From: Bacteroidales bacterium
Lineage (GTDB): Bacteria > Bacteroidota > Bacteroidia > Bacteroidales > WCHB1-69
Reading direction: 5' to 3'
DNA length: 64,000 nt
Assembly (NCBI GenBank): GCA_016285085.1
Contig: JAEEQA010000005.1
Span: forward strand, 1-64,000
The stretch's first letter is position 1, and the number at the start of each line of letters is the position of its first letter. A program made the translations under genes and the position numbers. Below, piece by piece: positions 41,878 through 59,588 of the stretch. The notes under the pieces were generated by a model, which did no database searches, was not told the DNA's origin, and worked only from the letters and a program-made list of their open reading frames with translations.

Positions 41878-43263
41878 TTAATCGCGGATGCAACGCACCG
41901 ATTTACCAATTACCTTTGGATAGTAATCTATGTGAATGGTAGCAGCATCCTGGGTGATATAGCGGGCGTATGCATTTTCATCATCGTATTCAGTAGCGGT
42001 CCAAAGGGCGGCAGAGTCGTGGAAATTGATGGTTGTGTTGACACTGTACGTTCCGGCGGGCATGGCACCGAAGCCAGTGGCATTATTGGCCTCAGGGTTG
42101 TTGCCGACGGCACAATTGTGGTTGTCGCTGTTCCATCCTGTGGTAGAGGCCAGTGCTTTGCTAATGTTTGCTGGGGCGTTTCCGCAGACATAGGTGCTTT
42201 GACTGCTCACATAGTCAGCGAGTTGTATCCATTCTTCATGACTGGGCATGTGCCATCCTAAAGGACAGATGCCCTGTAGCCCATCGGTAGGGTTGGGAGC
42301 AAATGTTCCGCCACGCATCGCTGCCGCCCAGTTGTACAAAAGCCCGTATGTAGGCTTGGTTGTGGCATCTCCATCGGCATAAAACCAAAACGGAGTGTTG
42401 TAAAAGCCGGAGCTTCCCTGCTCGATGACGGTATTGTCGGCATACCTGGTAGTGCGCAGGTTCTCCGCCATCCAGCATTGATTGCCGATTTGGACAGTGG
42501 AATAGCTGTTGCCTTCAATGTCAGTGAGCATTGAAGTTCCGCAATTAAATTGCGGTGGTGTTACCGAAAACTGCAGTACAAAAGTTTGTGAAGTCCCCTG
42601 CTCCTGCGTTATACGCTGACTTTCATATTCATTGCCGTCAATGATGGCATACCCCACATACTCCATTCTGTCACCGAAGGTGAACGGGTTGGAAGTGCCT
42701 CCGCGGGATTTTTGGGTGCTATTATGTAAAGCTGCTATTTCAATAAGACCCATATATTCAATTCTATTGGCTTCACCGATCCCGTTGCACGCCATTTTAA
42801 CAGACGACACATTGCCATTCTGCTTGGCCGTCATCACATAAAGACCTGTTTGGGAAAGGGTGACACGGAATTGATGATTGCCCACTTGCAAGGATGTGGC
42901 ATACAGCGTCTCAACACAACGTCCGGTTACATCCGAAATTTCCAATGTCACCGTACCTGCATCCGCCACCATAAGGTTCACATCTGTAGCACCCTCAAAA
43001 GGATTCGGGTTATTCTGAAACAATTGTAGGGATGCCTGATTCTCCATTTCTGCAATGCCTGTGCCGTTCTGCATCGTCAAAACAGTGTCGGGCCAATATA
43101 GGGTCTCACTCCATCCTTTTGTCAGGTTGGTAATGGTTATTCTGTCCAACTGAATATATTGGTCGGCACTGCCCCTCCCTGAGAAGGTCAAAGAAACCGT
43201 TTGGGCCATAAGCACTAACGGCAAAAAAATAATTAATATGGATGTCAATATCTTTTGTCTCAT
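41878..43263 (-). CDS. Exported FISUMP-domain protein with an internal T9SS type-A CTD-like domain
   Basis: Signal peptide; NNPNPFEGATDVNLMVADAGTVTLEISDVTGRCVETLY...GLYVMTAKQNGNVSSVKM; C-terminal FISUMP ending GKSVRCIRD. Confidence 0.88.
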   Translation of the reverse strand: MRQKILTSILIIFLPLVLMAQTVSLTFSGRGSADQYIQLDRITITNLTKGWSETLYWPDTVLTMQNGTGIAEMENQASLQLFQNNPNPFEGATDVNLMVADAGTVTLEISDVTGRCVETLYATSLQVGNHQFRVTLSQTGLYVMTAKQNGNVSSVKMACNGIGEANRIEYMGLIEIAALHNSTQKSRGGTSNPFTFGDRMEYVGYAIIDGNEYESQRITQEQGTSQTFVLQFSVTPPQFNCGTSMLTDIEGNSYSTVQIGNQCWMAENLRTTRYADNTVIEQGSSGFYNTPFWFYADGDATTKPTYGLLYNWAAAMRGGTFAPNPTDGLQGICPLGWHMPSHEEWIQLADYVSSQSTYVCGNAPANISKALASTTGWNSDNHNCAVGNNPEANNATGFGAMPAGTYSVNTTINFHDSAALWTATEYDDENAYARYITQDAATIHIDYYPKVIGKSVRCIRD

Positions 43264-43305
43264 AACAATAAAAATTTTTTCTACTATAACCCTGTCCTCC
43301 GATCC

Positions 43306-44037
43306 CTACGTGTACAAGCCTCCATTAATCGACACCACCTCGCCGTTGATGTAGGCGGCGTTTTCGGAGGCGAGGAAACCCACGAGGGCGGCCACCTCCT
43401 CCGGTTTTCCGAACCGGCCGCACGGAATCTGTTTCTTGAGGGTGTCCTCGTCGAGGTCTTTGGTCATGTCGGTGGCAATGAACCCCGGCGCCACGGCGTT
43501 GACCGTCACCTTGCGGGGAGCCACCTCCTGCGCCAGCGCTTTCGTCGCCCCGATGAGGGCCGCCTTCGCCGTCGAGTAGTTCACCTGCCCGGGCAGTCCC
43601 TTGATGCCCGACAGCGACACCACGTTGACGATACGTCCGTAACGCTTGGTGAGCATGTTTTTCAGCAGCCGCCTCGTGATGTAGAAGAATCCGTTAAGGG
43701 TGGTGTCCAACACATTGTGCCACTGCTCGTTCGACATAAAGACCATCATCGTGTCCTCGCGGATGCCGGCGTTGTTGACCAACACGGAGATGTAGTCGTC
43801 GGGATGGGCGTTCTGCCATGCTTCAATGGCGGCTTCGGCAGCGGCGCCGTCGGCAACGTCAAACGGCATCAGCTCCGCTTGCACGCCTTTCTCTTCCACC
43901 AGCTTCTTGGTCTCTTCGGCAGCCTCGGCGTTGCGGGCGTAGTTGATGACTACGTTGTAGCCCATTTCGGCCAATTGCAGGCATACGGCTCTCCCGATGC
44001 CCCGCGAACCGCCGGTTACAAGTGCATATTTTGTCAT
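43306..44037 (-). CDS. FabG-like 3-ketoacyl-ACP reductase (SDR)
   Basis: VTGGSRGIGRAVCLQLA, LVNNAGI, GLPGQVNYSTAKAAL. Confidence 0.95.
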   Translation of the reverse strand: MTKYALVTGGSRGIGRAVCLQLAEMGYNVVINYARNAEAAEETKKLVEEKGVQAELMPFDVADGAAAEAAIEAWQNAHPDDYISVLVNNAGIREDTMMVFMSNEQWHNVLDTTLNGFFYITRRLLKNMLTKRYGRIVNVVSLSGIKGLPGQVNYSTAKAALIGATKALAQEVAPRKVTVNAVAPGFIATDMTKDLDEDTLKKQIPCGRFGKPEEVAALVGFLASENAAYINGEVVSINGGLYT

Positions 44038-44042
44038 TTCAA

Positions 44043-45539
44043 TTAATTGTTTTTCAAATAGTTGATAATATTTTCAATCTCCTCGTACTTGGTCGTGTCC
44101 TCCACGAAAACCGGCACGATGGCGCGCACCTCGTCGTAAATCTTGCGGGTGGTGGCCGACAGCTTATTCTTGAGTTTCAGGCAGTCAACCGCCTGCACCA
44201 GACTGATGTAGTGGATGGCCATCACTTGGAAGGCGTTGTCGATGACGCGTTTGGCAAGGATGGCGGAGTTGGTGCCCATGCTCACCACGTCCTGATTGTC
44301 GTTGTTGTTGGGGATGCTGTGGACGTACATCGGGTTCGACAGTGTCTGGCATTCGGCGGTGGTGGAGGTGGCGGTGAACTGCATCGCCTGCACGCCGTAG
44401 TTGAGACCGAGTTTGCCGAGGTTGAGGAACGGCGGCAGCGTCTCGTTGATCTTGTCGTGGCACAGGTAGTTGAGCTGGCGTTCCATCAGCATCGTCAGTT
44501 TGGTGACGGCGATTTTCAGCTTGTCCATCTCGAAACTGACGTAGTCGCCGTGGAAGTTGCCGCCGTGATAGACGGTCTGGGTGTCGATATCCACGATCGG
44601 GTTGTCGTCGGCGGCGTTGAGTTCCTCCTGGAGGATTTTCTCGGTGAAGTTCAACGTATCGAGCACGGGACCAAGGATTTGCGGGGTGCAGCGGAGCGAG
44701 TAGAACGGCTGTACCTTATGTTTGAAGACGGTCTCTTTGTGCTTGTGGTACATCTCCACCTCGCGTTTCAGGAGGCATTTGGAACTCTTGGCGATTTCCG
44801 TCATCTGGCGGGCGATTTCGCTCTGGCCGTTGTGGTTTTTCAGGTCGTTGAGTTCGGGGGCGAGGAAGTCGTCGTAGGAGGCGACCACCTCATTGGCGAG
44901 GACGGAGGCGACGATGGCGTGGCGCAGCAGCACCTTGGCGTAGTGCAGGTTCACGATGCCGACGCCGGTCATCATGGCGGTGCCGTTGGTGAGGGCGAGC
45001 CCTTCGCGGAGGTGCGGGCGGATGGGGGTGAGTTTCAGTTCTTTCAGGACGTCGGCGGTGGGACGGAGTTCGCCTTTGTAGAACACCTGCCCCTCTCCGA
45101 TGAGGGTGAGGGCGAGGTGGGCGAGCTGCACGAGGTCGCCGCTGGAGCCGACGCTGCCGTGCTGCGGGATGTACGGCGTGATGCCGTAGTTGATGAAGTC
45201 GCGGAGCAGTTCCATCGAGTCGATGTGGACACCGGACTTGCCGTTGGCGAAGGTCAGGTAGCGGGAAAGCATGGCCGCCTTCACATAGACGGGGGCGAAC
45301 GGTTCACCGGCACCGGTGGAGTGGCTGCGGATGATGTTGTACTGCAAAGCCAGCAGGTCCTCGTCGCTCACACGGTACTGCGCCATCGGGCCGAAACCTG
45401 TGTTGATGCCGTATATGACTTTATCTTTGGAAAATTCCTTTAAAAACTGGTAACTGTTTTCGATGCGCTGGCGTTGGCTTGCCGTAATCTTCAGCTTCTC
45501 GCCGCCAAAAATGATTTTTTCAGCATCCTGAATTTTCAT
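44043..45539 (-). CDS. HAL/PAL/TAL-family aromatic amino acid ammonia-lyase, tyrosine-ammonia-lyase-like
   Basis: VIYGINTGFGPMAQYRVSDEDLLALQYNIIRSHSTGAGEP; GSVGSSGDLVQLAHLALTLIGEGQVFYKGE; HSIPNNNDNQDVVSMGTNSA. Start may be 45566. Confidence 0.92.
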   Translation of the reverse strand: MKIQDAEKIIFGGEKLKITASQRQRIENSYQFLKEFSKDKVIYGINTGFGPMAQYRVSDEDLLALQYNIIRSHSTGAGEPFAPVYVKAAMLSRYLTFANGKSGVHIDSMELLRDFINYGITPYIPQHGSVGSSGDLVQLAHLALTLIGEGQVFYKGELRPTADVLKELKLTPIRPHLREGLALTNGTAMMTGVGIVNLHYAKVLLRHAIVASVLANEVVASYDDFLAPELNDLKNHNGQSEIARQMTEIAKSSKCLLKREVEMYHKHKETVFKHKVQPFYSLRCTPQILGPVLDTLNFTEKILQEELNAADDNPIVDIDTQTVYHGGNFHGDYVSFEMDKLKIAVTKLTMLMERQLNYLCHDKINETLPPFLNLGKLGLNYGVQAMQFTATSTTAECQTLSNPMYVHSIPNNNDNQDVVSMGTNSAILAKRVIDNAFQVMAIHYISLVQAVDCLKLKNKLSATTRKIYDEVRAIVPVFVEDTTKYEEIENIINYLKNN

Positions 45540-45696
45540 ATCGGATTGTAGTTTGTTTATTCTCAATACATTGCATTTTTCATAAAATAATATGAAAAAC
45601 GGGCAAAGTTAAGAAAAAAAGTCACTTATCCAATTATGGAACGACTCAACAAAAGAAGTATAAGGTTTTTACAAGCCGCCAGTTACCGTGCTTGGA

Positions 45697-47559
45697 CTAT
45701 TTCAACAGATTCTTTAAGGTTTCTTCATCTATTATTTCAAAAACCTTCTTTCCGGAAGGGGAAATAGTGGGCATAAGGCAGCTGAAAAGCTGCTGCAAGA
45801 GACTGTCGGCTTCTTCCATGGTGGTGATGGGCTTGAGGAAGGAACGCCGCTGCCGCGCCATGCACAAGGCCAGGTTTTTCTCCGTTTCCAATGTGTGGTT
45901 CATGCGGTTGGAGCGGTAGTCATCGATGAGGTTTTCCACCAGTGTCTGTATGTCGGACACCTCCTCATTGACAGGTGTGCCGTTGACCGCAAAGTTGCCG
46001 CCGGACATCGGCTCGATGTCGTACCCGAGCCGGAACAGGTCGCCCTTTAGCTCGTTCAGGATTTCGGCCTGCGCCGCCGTCAGGGTGACGGTTTCCGGGA
46101 ACAGCGACTGCTGTACCACGACGGGCGTTTCCTTCAATGCCGCGATGTAGCTCTCGTAGATAATGCGTTCGTGGGCACGATATAGGTTGATGAGTAGGAG
46201 TTGCCCCTTCGCCTTGACAATCAGATATTTCTTGTATATCGGGAGGAAGACTTCGGCGGAAATCGGCTCCTCGGCCGGTTCTTCGTCCGCAATTTTCATC
46301 TGCGAGGGCTGCGGTGCGGGTGAAGGGGCCACCTCTGTTTCCTTGATGTCCCTGAGGAAGCTGTCCCAGTCCTGGCTCATCCCGGAGGGCTGTTTCGGGG
46401 CGCTGTAGCCACTGCCTCCGCCAAACGTAACCTTGTGCGTGCTTCCGGTACTGCGGAACGGGTTGTAGTTCGGATCCAGTGTCACCGTCGGCGGCTTGAT
46501 GGGCATTCCGTCAGGCACATTGCCCGGATCCAGGTCCTTGTCGTAGTCGAAGTCCAGCTGCGGCACCAGCGAGAACTCGCCGATGGCCTTCTTGACGGCG
46601 GCGTTGAGGAAGCCAAAAACGAGCCGGTCGTCCTGCAGCTTCACCTCCACTTTCGTGGGGCTGATGTTGACATCCACTGTGGCGGGGTTGATCTCGATGT
46701 AGACGAAATAGGGGGGATGGTGCCCCTCCGGAACTAACTGTGTATAGGCGCTTTCTATGGCGAAATTGAGGGAACTGCTCTTCACGAAGCGGTGGTTGAT
46801 GAATAGGTACTGTTCGCTCCGCTTCTTCTTGGCGTGTTCGGGTTTGCCGAGAAATCCGCCGATTTTCATAAAGTCGGTTTCCTGCTCAATGGGGAAGATG
46901 CGGTCGTTGAAGGCGGTGCCGAAAATGCCGGTAATCCGTTGCTTGAGGTTGCCTGCCGTCAGTTGGAGCACCATCTTTCCGTTATGGTACAGCGTGAAGG
47001 CGATGTCGGGGTGGACGAGCACCACACGGTTGAATTCCTCCTCGATATTGGCGAACTCGGTCGCGTCGGATTTGAGGAAGTTGCGGCGGGCGGGCACATT
47101 GAAAAAGAGGTTGTTGACCGCGATGGAGGTGCCGGCCGGTGCAACGGTAAGGCCATGTTCCTTGATTTGGGAACCCTCGATCACGACGCGGGTGGCGGTT
47201 TCGTCTTCCGCACGGCGGGTCTTGAGTTCCACCTGTGCAATGGCGGCGATGGAGGCCAATGCTTCGCCGCGGAAGCCCTTCGTCCGGATGGCGAAAAGGT
47301 CGTCGGCGCAGGAGATCTTGGAGGTGGCGTGCCGCTCGAAACAGAGCCGCGCGTCGTTGAACGACATTCCCTTGCCGTCGTCCACCACCTGGATGAGCGT
47401 ACGGCCCGCATCCTTGATGATCAGCTGGATGTGGCGTGCACCGGCATCCACCGCATTCTCAAGGAGCTCCTTGACGGCAGAGGCAGGACGCTGCACCACC
47501 TCGCCCGCCGCGATTTGGTTCGCGACAGCATCGGGTAACAGATGGATAATGTCGTTCAT
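45697..47559 (-). CDS. mutL: DNA mismatch repair protein MutL
   Basis: IAAGEVVQRPASAVKELLENAVDAGA, DDGKGM, ATSKI, GFRGEALASIAAIA. Confidence 0.97.
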   Translation of the reverse strand: MNDIIHLLPDAVANQIAAGEVVQRPASAVKELLENAVDAGARHIQLIIKDAGRTLIQVVDDGKGMSFNDARLCFERHATSKISCADDLFAIRTKGFRGEALASIAAIAQVELKTRRAEDETATRVVIEGSQIKEHGLTVAPAGTSIAVNNLFFNVPARRNFLKSDATEFANIEEEFNRVVLVHPDIAFTLYHNGKMVLQLTAGNLKQRITGIFGTAFNDRIFPIEQETDFMKIGGFLGKPEHAKKKRSEQYLFINHRFVKSSSLNFAIESAYTQLVPEGHHPPYFVYIEINPATVDVNISPTKVEVKLQDDRLVFGFLNAAVKKAIGEFSLVPQLDFDYDKDLDPGNVPDGMPIKPPTVTLDPNYNPFRSTGSTHKVTFGGGSGYSAPKQPSGMSQDWDSFLRDIKETEVAPSPAPQPSQMKIADEEPAEEPISAEVFLPIYKKYLIVKAKGQLLLINLYRAHERIIYESYIAALKETPVVVQQSLFPETVTLTAAQAEILNELKGDLFRLGYDIEPMSGGNFAVNGTPVNEEVSDIQTLVENLIDDYRSNRMNHTLETEKNLALCMARQRRSFLKPITTMEEADSLLQQLFSCLMPTISPSGKKVFEIIDEETLKNLLK

Positions 47560-47575
47560 GATATTACGGTTAATA

Positions 47576-47622
47576 ATTCCCCTTCTATGTAGAGGGGGTG
47601 GCCGTAGGCCGGGGTAGTAGAA
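47576..47622 (+). repeat. Family-1 double-hairpin element, copy D
   Basis: AATTCCCCTTCTATGTAGAGGGGG-T-GGCC-GTA-GGCC-GGGGTAGTAG. Confidence 0.85.
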
Positions 47623-47659
47623 AATTTTATTTTACAAGGTATTCTATATTTTTATACAT

Positions 47660-47704
47660 CTACCCCGCACTTCGTGCACCCCTTCTTCAAAAAGAAGGGG
47701 AAAT
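47660..47704 (-). repeat. Family-1 double-hairpin element, copy E (inverted relative to D)
   Basis: Minus strand: CCCCTTCTT-TTTG-AAGAAGGGG-T-GCAC-GAA-GTGC-GGGGTAGATG. Confidence 0.85.
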
Positions 47705-47726
47705 AAGGCCGGGCAATAGAAACGGC

Positions 47727-48020
47727 CTACGCCAGTCCGCCGTCGCCTCCGATGGGCAGACGGGCCGTGGTGTTTGCGTTGATGGCCCCGTGGGTTTCCT
47801 CGAATTTGCGGATGTTGTCGGAAAGGGCAGCCAGCAGACGTTTGGCGTTCTGCGGGGTCATGATCACGCGGGAGCGGACGTTGCTTTTCTGCAAGCCGGG
47901 CAGCATGGCCACGAAGTCAAGGATGAATTCGTTGTCGGAGTGGGTGATGACGGCGAGGTTGGAGTAGATGCCCTGCGCCACTTCTTCGGTCAGGTTAAGG
48001 TCTAATTTTTGTTCTGGCAT
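47727..48020 (-). CDS. DUF3467 protein
   Basis: Immediately downstream of rpoC, NLAVITHSDNEFILDFVAMLPGLQKSNVRSRVIMTPQNAKRLLAAL. Confidence 0.9.
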   Translation of the reverse strand: MPEQKLDLNLTEEVAQGIYSNLAVITHSDNEFILDFVAMLPGLQKSNVRSRVIMTPQNAKRLLAALSDNIRKFEETHGAINANTTARLPIGGDGGLA

Positions 48021-48045
48021 GGATTCTTGTTTTAAAAAATGGGTG

Positions 48046-48076
48046 AAAAAAAAAGGGGATGTTTTCGCATCCCCTT
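48046..48076 (-). terminator. Intrinsic terminator after rpoC
   Basis: Minus strand: AAGGGGATG-CGAAAA-CATCCCCTTTTTTTTTC. Confidence 0.85.
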
Positions 48077-48082
48077 CATTTG

Positions 48083-52381
<4,299 letters not shown>

Positions 52382-52403
52382 AGTTCTATATCAAAAAATG
52401 TTA

Positions 52404-56216
<3,813 letters not shown>

Positions 56217-56326
56217 TAACTTTTTAAGGGTTGTTAAAAAAGCGTTTCGGTAAGTAGTGGAGTCACCGGAGGCATGTAATAAGTAAAAAGGATAGGGGAG
56301 TTGGGGGAAGGTTAGGAGTGGATTAG

Positions 56327-56380
56327 AAAAAAATAGCAATAAGCACAAGGGTCCCGGCGGGACACCTTGCGCTTATTGCT
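56327..56380 (-). terminator. Intrinsic terminator/attenuator between rplL and rpoB
   Basis: Minus strand: AGCAATAAGCGCAAGGTGTCCCGCCGGGACCCTTGTGCTTATTGCT then ATTTTTTT. Confidence 0.8.
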
Positions 56381-56394
56381 TGACGCAAAATGAA

Positions 56395-56775
56395 TTATTT
56401 CACTTCGATTTCGGCGCCGGCTTCTTCGAGGGATTTCTTCAAGCCCTCAGCCTCATCTTTGGTAACGCCTTCCTTGACCGGTTTCGGGCAGGAGTCAACG
56501 AGTTCCTTAGCCTCTTTCAGTCCGAGGCCGGTGAGTTCCTTCACCAGTTTCACGACGGCCAGTTTGCTGGCGCCGGCGGATTTCAGGATAACGTCGAAGG
56601 AGGTCTTCTCTTCGGCGGCTTCGGCGGCACCACCAGCGGCGGGACCAGCGGCGACGGCCACTGCTGCGGCTGCGGGTTCGATACCGTACTCTTCCTTCAA
56701 AATTTGAGCCAGTTCGTTAACTTCCTTAACGGTCAAATTCACTAATTGTTCTGCGAATGCTTTCAGATCTGCCAT
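56395..56775 (-). CDS. rplL: 50S ribosomal protein L7/L12
   Basis: Ala-rich hinge; [34 protein letters not shown]. Confidence 0.98.
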   Translation of the reverse strand: MADLKAFAEQLVNLTVKEVNELAQILKEEYGIEPAAAAVAVAAGPAAGGAAEAAEEKTSFDVILKSAGASKLAVVKLVKELTGLGLKEAKELVDSCPKPVKEGVTKDEAEGLKKSLEEAGAEIEVK

Positions 56776-56830
56776 GATTCTATTTTTTTAAATGGTTTTT
56801 ACTAAATTGATTTTGTTTTTTTGATTTTTT

Positions 56831-57349
56831 TTATTCTCTCTCGGAGAGAGTTTTCACGATGCCGGCTAACTTGCCGCCGCCAGACTGAAGGGCGGAGATG
56901 ACGTTCTTGGCCGGTGATTGCAACAGACCGACGATGTCGCCGATAAGTTCCTCTCTGGACTTGATGTTGCAAAGTGCATCTAATTGATCATCGCCGAAGT
57001 AGGTGGCACTCTCGATGAATGCGGCCTTGATGAGGGGCTTCTTGTTCTTCGCACGGAAATCCTTGATCAGTTTCGCCGGTGCGTTGCCCGTCGTGGACAG
57101 CATGATGGAGGTGACGCCTTTCAGGGCGGGATAGATCTCGGAATAGTCAACTTCGGACTGCTCCATGGCGCGTTTCAGCAGGGTGTTCTTCACAACCTTG
57201 AGCTTGATGTTGCGTTTGAAGCACTGTCTTCTCAGCTGGTTCACAGTCTCGACCGTGAATCCGGAGATATCCGTCACATACACATTCGGGTAATCAGCTA
57301 AATCCTTCGCAATCGCGTCAATAATAACACTTTTCTGTTCTTGTTTCAT
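56831..57349 (-). CDS. rplJ: 50S ribosomal protein L10
   Basis: LRRQCFKRNIKLKVVKNTLLKRAME; operon position. Confidence 0.97.
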   Translation of the reverse strand: MKQEQKSVIIDAIAKDLADYPNVYVTDISGFTVETVNQLRRQCFKRNIKLKVVKNTLLKRAMEQSEVDYSEIYPALKGVTSIMLSTTGNAPAKLIKDFRAKNKKPLIKAAFIESATYFGDDQLDALCNIKSREELIGDIVGLLQSPAKNVISALQSGGGKLAGIVKTLSERE

Positions 57350-57369
57350 AGTAATTTAGCTTTTTAAAA

Positions 57370-58065
57370 TTAGATGGTTACCGATTTCACATCGACTTGC
57401 ACGCCGGGGCTCATCGTCGAGGAGATGTAGATGCTCTTGATGTAGGTACCCTTGGCGGCGGTCGGTTTCAGCTTGATGATGGTGGCCATCATTTCGCGGG
57501 CGTTGTCCACGAGCTTTTCGGCGGGGAAGTTAATCTTGCCGATGCCGGTGTGGATGATACCGTACTTGTCCACCTTGAAGTCGATCTTACCGGCCTTCAC
57601 TTCAGCGACGGCCTTGCCGATCTCCATGGTGACGGTGCCAGCTTTCGGGTTCGGCATCAGTCCGCGGGGACCGAGGATCTTACCCAGGGCACCAATCTTC
57701 GGCATCACGCTCGGCATGGTGATGATGACGTCGACGTCGGTCCAGCCTTTCTTGATCTTGTCGACGTATTCCTCCAAGCCTACATAATCAGCGCCGGCTG
57801 CCTTTGCCTCTTCCTCCTTGTCGGGGGTGCAGAGGACCAGGACGCGCACTACCTTACCTGTGCCGTGCGGGAGGGTCACAATACCTCTCACCATCTGGTT
57901 GGCCTTGCGGGGGTCAACACCCAGACGGACGTCAATATCGAAGGATGCATCGAACTTGGTGTAGGTGATGCCTTTTACGATATTTACGGCTTCAGCGAGC
58001 GGGTAGGCCTGGTTCTTATCAAACTTGGCAAGCGCTTCTTTGCGTTTCTTTGATATTTTAGCCAT
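57370..58065 (-). CDS. rplA: 50S ribosomal protein L1
   Basis: [26 protein letters not shown]. Confidence 0.98.
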   Translation of the reverse strand: MAKISKKRKEALAKFDKNQAYPLAEAVNIVKGITYTKFDASFDIDVRLGVDPRKANQMVRGIVTLPHGTGKVVRVLVLCTPDKEEEAKAAGADYVGLEEYVDKIKKGWTDVDVIITMPSVMPKIGALGKILGPRGLMPNPKAGTVTMEIGKAVAEVKAGKIDFKVDKYGIIHTGIGKINFPAEKLVDNAREMMATIIKLKPTAAKGTYIKSIYISSTMSPGVQVDVKSVTI

Positions 58066-58085
58066 GGTTCTGTTTTTTTAATTGA

Positions 58086-58535
58086 TTAATTGTTTTCAAA
58101 CGGGTTGGTGCCGCCTTTGACGACGATACCCATGCTGCGTGCCGTACCGGCCACCATGGACATGGCGGACTCGGTGGTGAAGCAGTTGAGGTCGGGCATC
58201 TTCACTTCGGCGATTTCCCTCACCTGGTCCCACGAGATGGTGGCAACCTTGTCGCGGTTCGGTTCCTTCGAACCCTTTTGAACTTTCGTCGCTTCCAGCA
58301 ACTGTACGGCGACCGGAGGAGTCTTGATGATGAAGTCGAACGACTTGTCCTTGTAAACAGTGATGATGACGGGCACAACCTTGCCAGCCTTGTCCTGCGT
58401 ACGGGCGTTGAACTGCTTACAGAACTCCATGATGTTGACGCCCTTCGAACCCAGTGCGGGGCCTACCGGCGGCGATGGATTAGCGGCACCTCCTTTGATT
58501 TGTAACTTAATAAGTCCAGCTACTTCTTTTGCCAT
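58086..58535 (-). CDS. rplK: 50S ribosomal protein L11
   Basis: [32 protein letters not shown]. Confidence 0.98.
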   Translation of the reverse strand: MAKEVAGLIKLQIKGGAANPSPPVGPALGSKGVNIMEFCKQFNARTQDKAGKVVPVIITVYKDKSFDFIIKTPPVAVQLLEATKVQKGSKEPNRDKVATISWDQVREIAEVKMPDLNCFTTESAMSMVAGTARSMGIVVKGGTNPFENN

Positions 58536-58582
58536 TTTCTGTGTAGATTAATAAATTGATTGATAATTGTTTGCGCTGCACA

Positions 58583-59134
58583 TTATACCTTTTCAACCTG
58601 CATGAAACCCAGCTCAAGCGGGGTCTTCCGCCCGAAGATTTTCACCGTAACCTTCAGTTTCTTCTTCTCCGCGTTGATCTCCTCGATCACCCCGGTGAAG
58701 GAGTTGAAAGGCCCGTCAGTCACCTTGATTTCCTCGCCGACGATGAAGGGGATCACGAGCGACTCGTCTTGACTCATCCTCGTATCCTCGTCACCGAGCA
58801 TGCGCTGAACCTCGTCAGCATGGAGCGGAGGCGGCGTGTCGGTCTTGTGCTTGCAGCCAACGAACCCCAGCACGCCCGGAATGCTCAGCAGCAGGTGCAT
58901 CACCTTGTCCAGCCCGGCCGCCTCCACGAAGAGGTAGCCCGGATAGAGGGTGTTCTCCTTGCTCACTTTCTTTCCGTTGCGGATCTGGTAAACCTTCTCG
59001 GTCGGGATCAGGATGCGTGTCACAAACTCGCCAAGATGGGAAGCCTCAACCTCGTTCTCGATGTTCTGCTTCACCTTCTTCTCGGTGCTCGACGCAACCC
59101 TGAGCGCATACCATTTCTTTTCAATCTCTGCCAT
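58583..59134 (-). CDS. nusG: Transcription termination/antitermination protein NusG
   Basis: KWYALRVASSTEKKVKQNIE; KVTDGPFNSFTGVIEEINAEKKKLKVTVKIFGRKTPLELGF. Confidence 0.97.
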   Translation of the reverse strand: MAEIEKKWYALRVASSTEKKVKQNIENEVEASHLGEFVTRILIPTEKVYQIRNGKKVSKENTLYPGYLFVEAAGLDKVMHLLLSIPGVLGFVGCKHKTDTPPPLHADEVQRMLGDEDTRMSQDESLVIPFIVGEEIKVTDGPFNSFTGVIEEINAEKKKLKVTVKIFGRKTPLELGFMQVEKV

Positions 59135-59181
59135 ACTGCGATAGGTTTTGACTAATGTACAACTGATTACTCAAGAAACTA

Positions 59182-59379
59182 CTAAAGTTTCGGCATCGGG
59201 AACAATGAGGTCATCCCCAAGTTGAAGATCCAGTCCATCAAACACACCACTAACGCGATGATAAGGGAAGCAATGGACACGACCACAACACTACTTTGCA
59301 GATCCTTTGCCGACGGCCAGGTCACCTTGTTCGCCAGCTCGTCGTACGTCTCCTTAAAATAATTGACTATCTTTTTCAT
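59182..59379 (-). CDS. secE: Preprotein translocase subunit SecE
   Basis: ETYDELANKVTWPSAKDLQSSVVVVSIASLIIALVVCLMDWIF. Confidence 0.95.
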   Translation of the reverse strand: MKKIVNYFKETYDELANKVTWPSAKDLQSSVVVVSIASLIIALVVCLMDWIFNLGMTSLFPMPKL

Positions 59380-59588
59380 TTCTGAATAATTTTCGGTGTT
59401 ATATACTTTTCTCTTTTACTTCAACACTTTCGTTTTGGAAATTTTCGGAGTTTTTTCTGCCATTCTCACGCAAATAATTATAAACAACAAGAATGTTGAT
59501 TACTTTTAAAACGTATTGTAACTCAACACATTATTGCCTATAAAAAATCATACCCCCCGCCGCTTTCTCCTATTATCCAATAAGCCTG

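Noticed and set aside
44043-45539. Ammonia-lyase as HutH (histidine ammonia-lyase) partner of hutU
   Set aside because: The sequence around GPMAQYRV and NNNDNQDVVSMGTNSA resembles Flavobacterium-type TAL more than HutH, and the gene sits with ACP/KS/FabG, 27 kb from hutU. Substrate still needs an assay.
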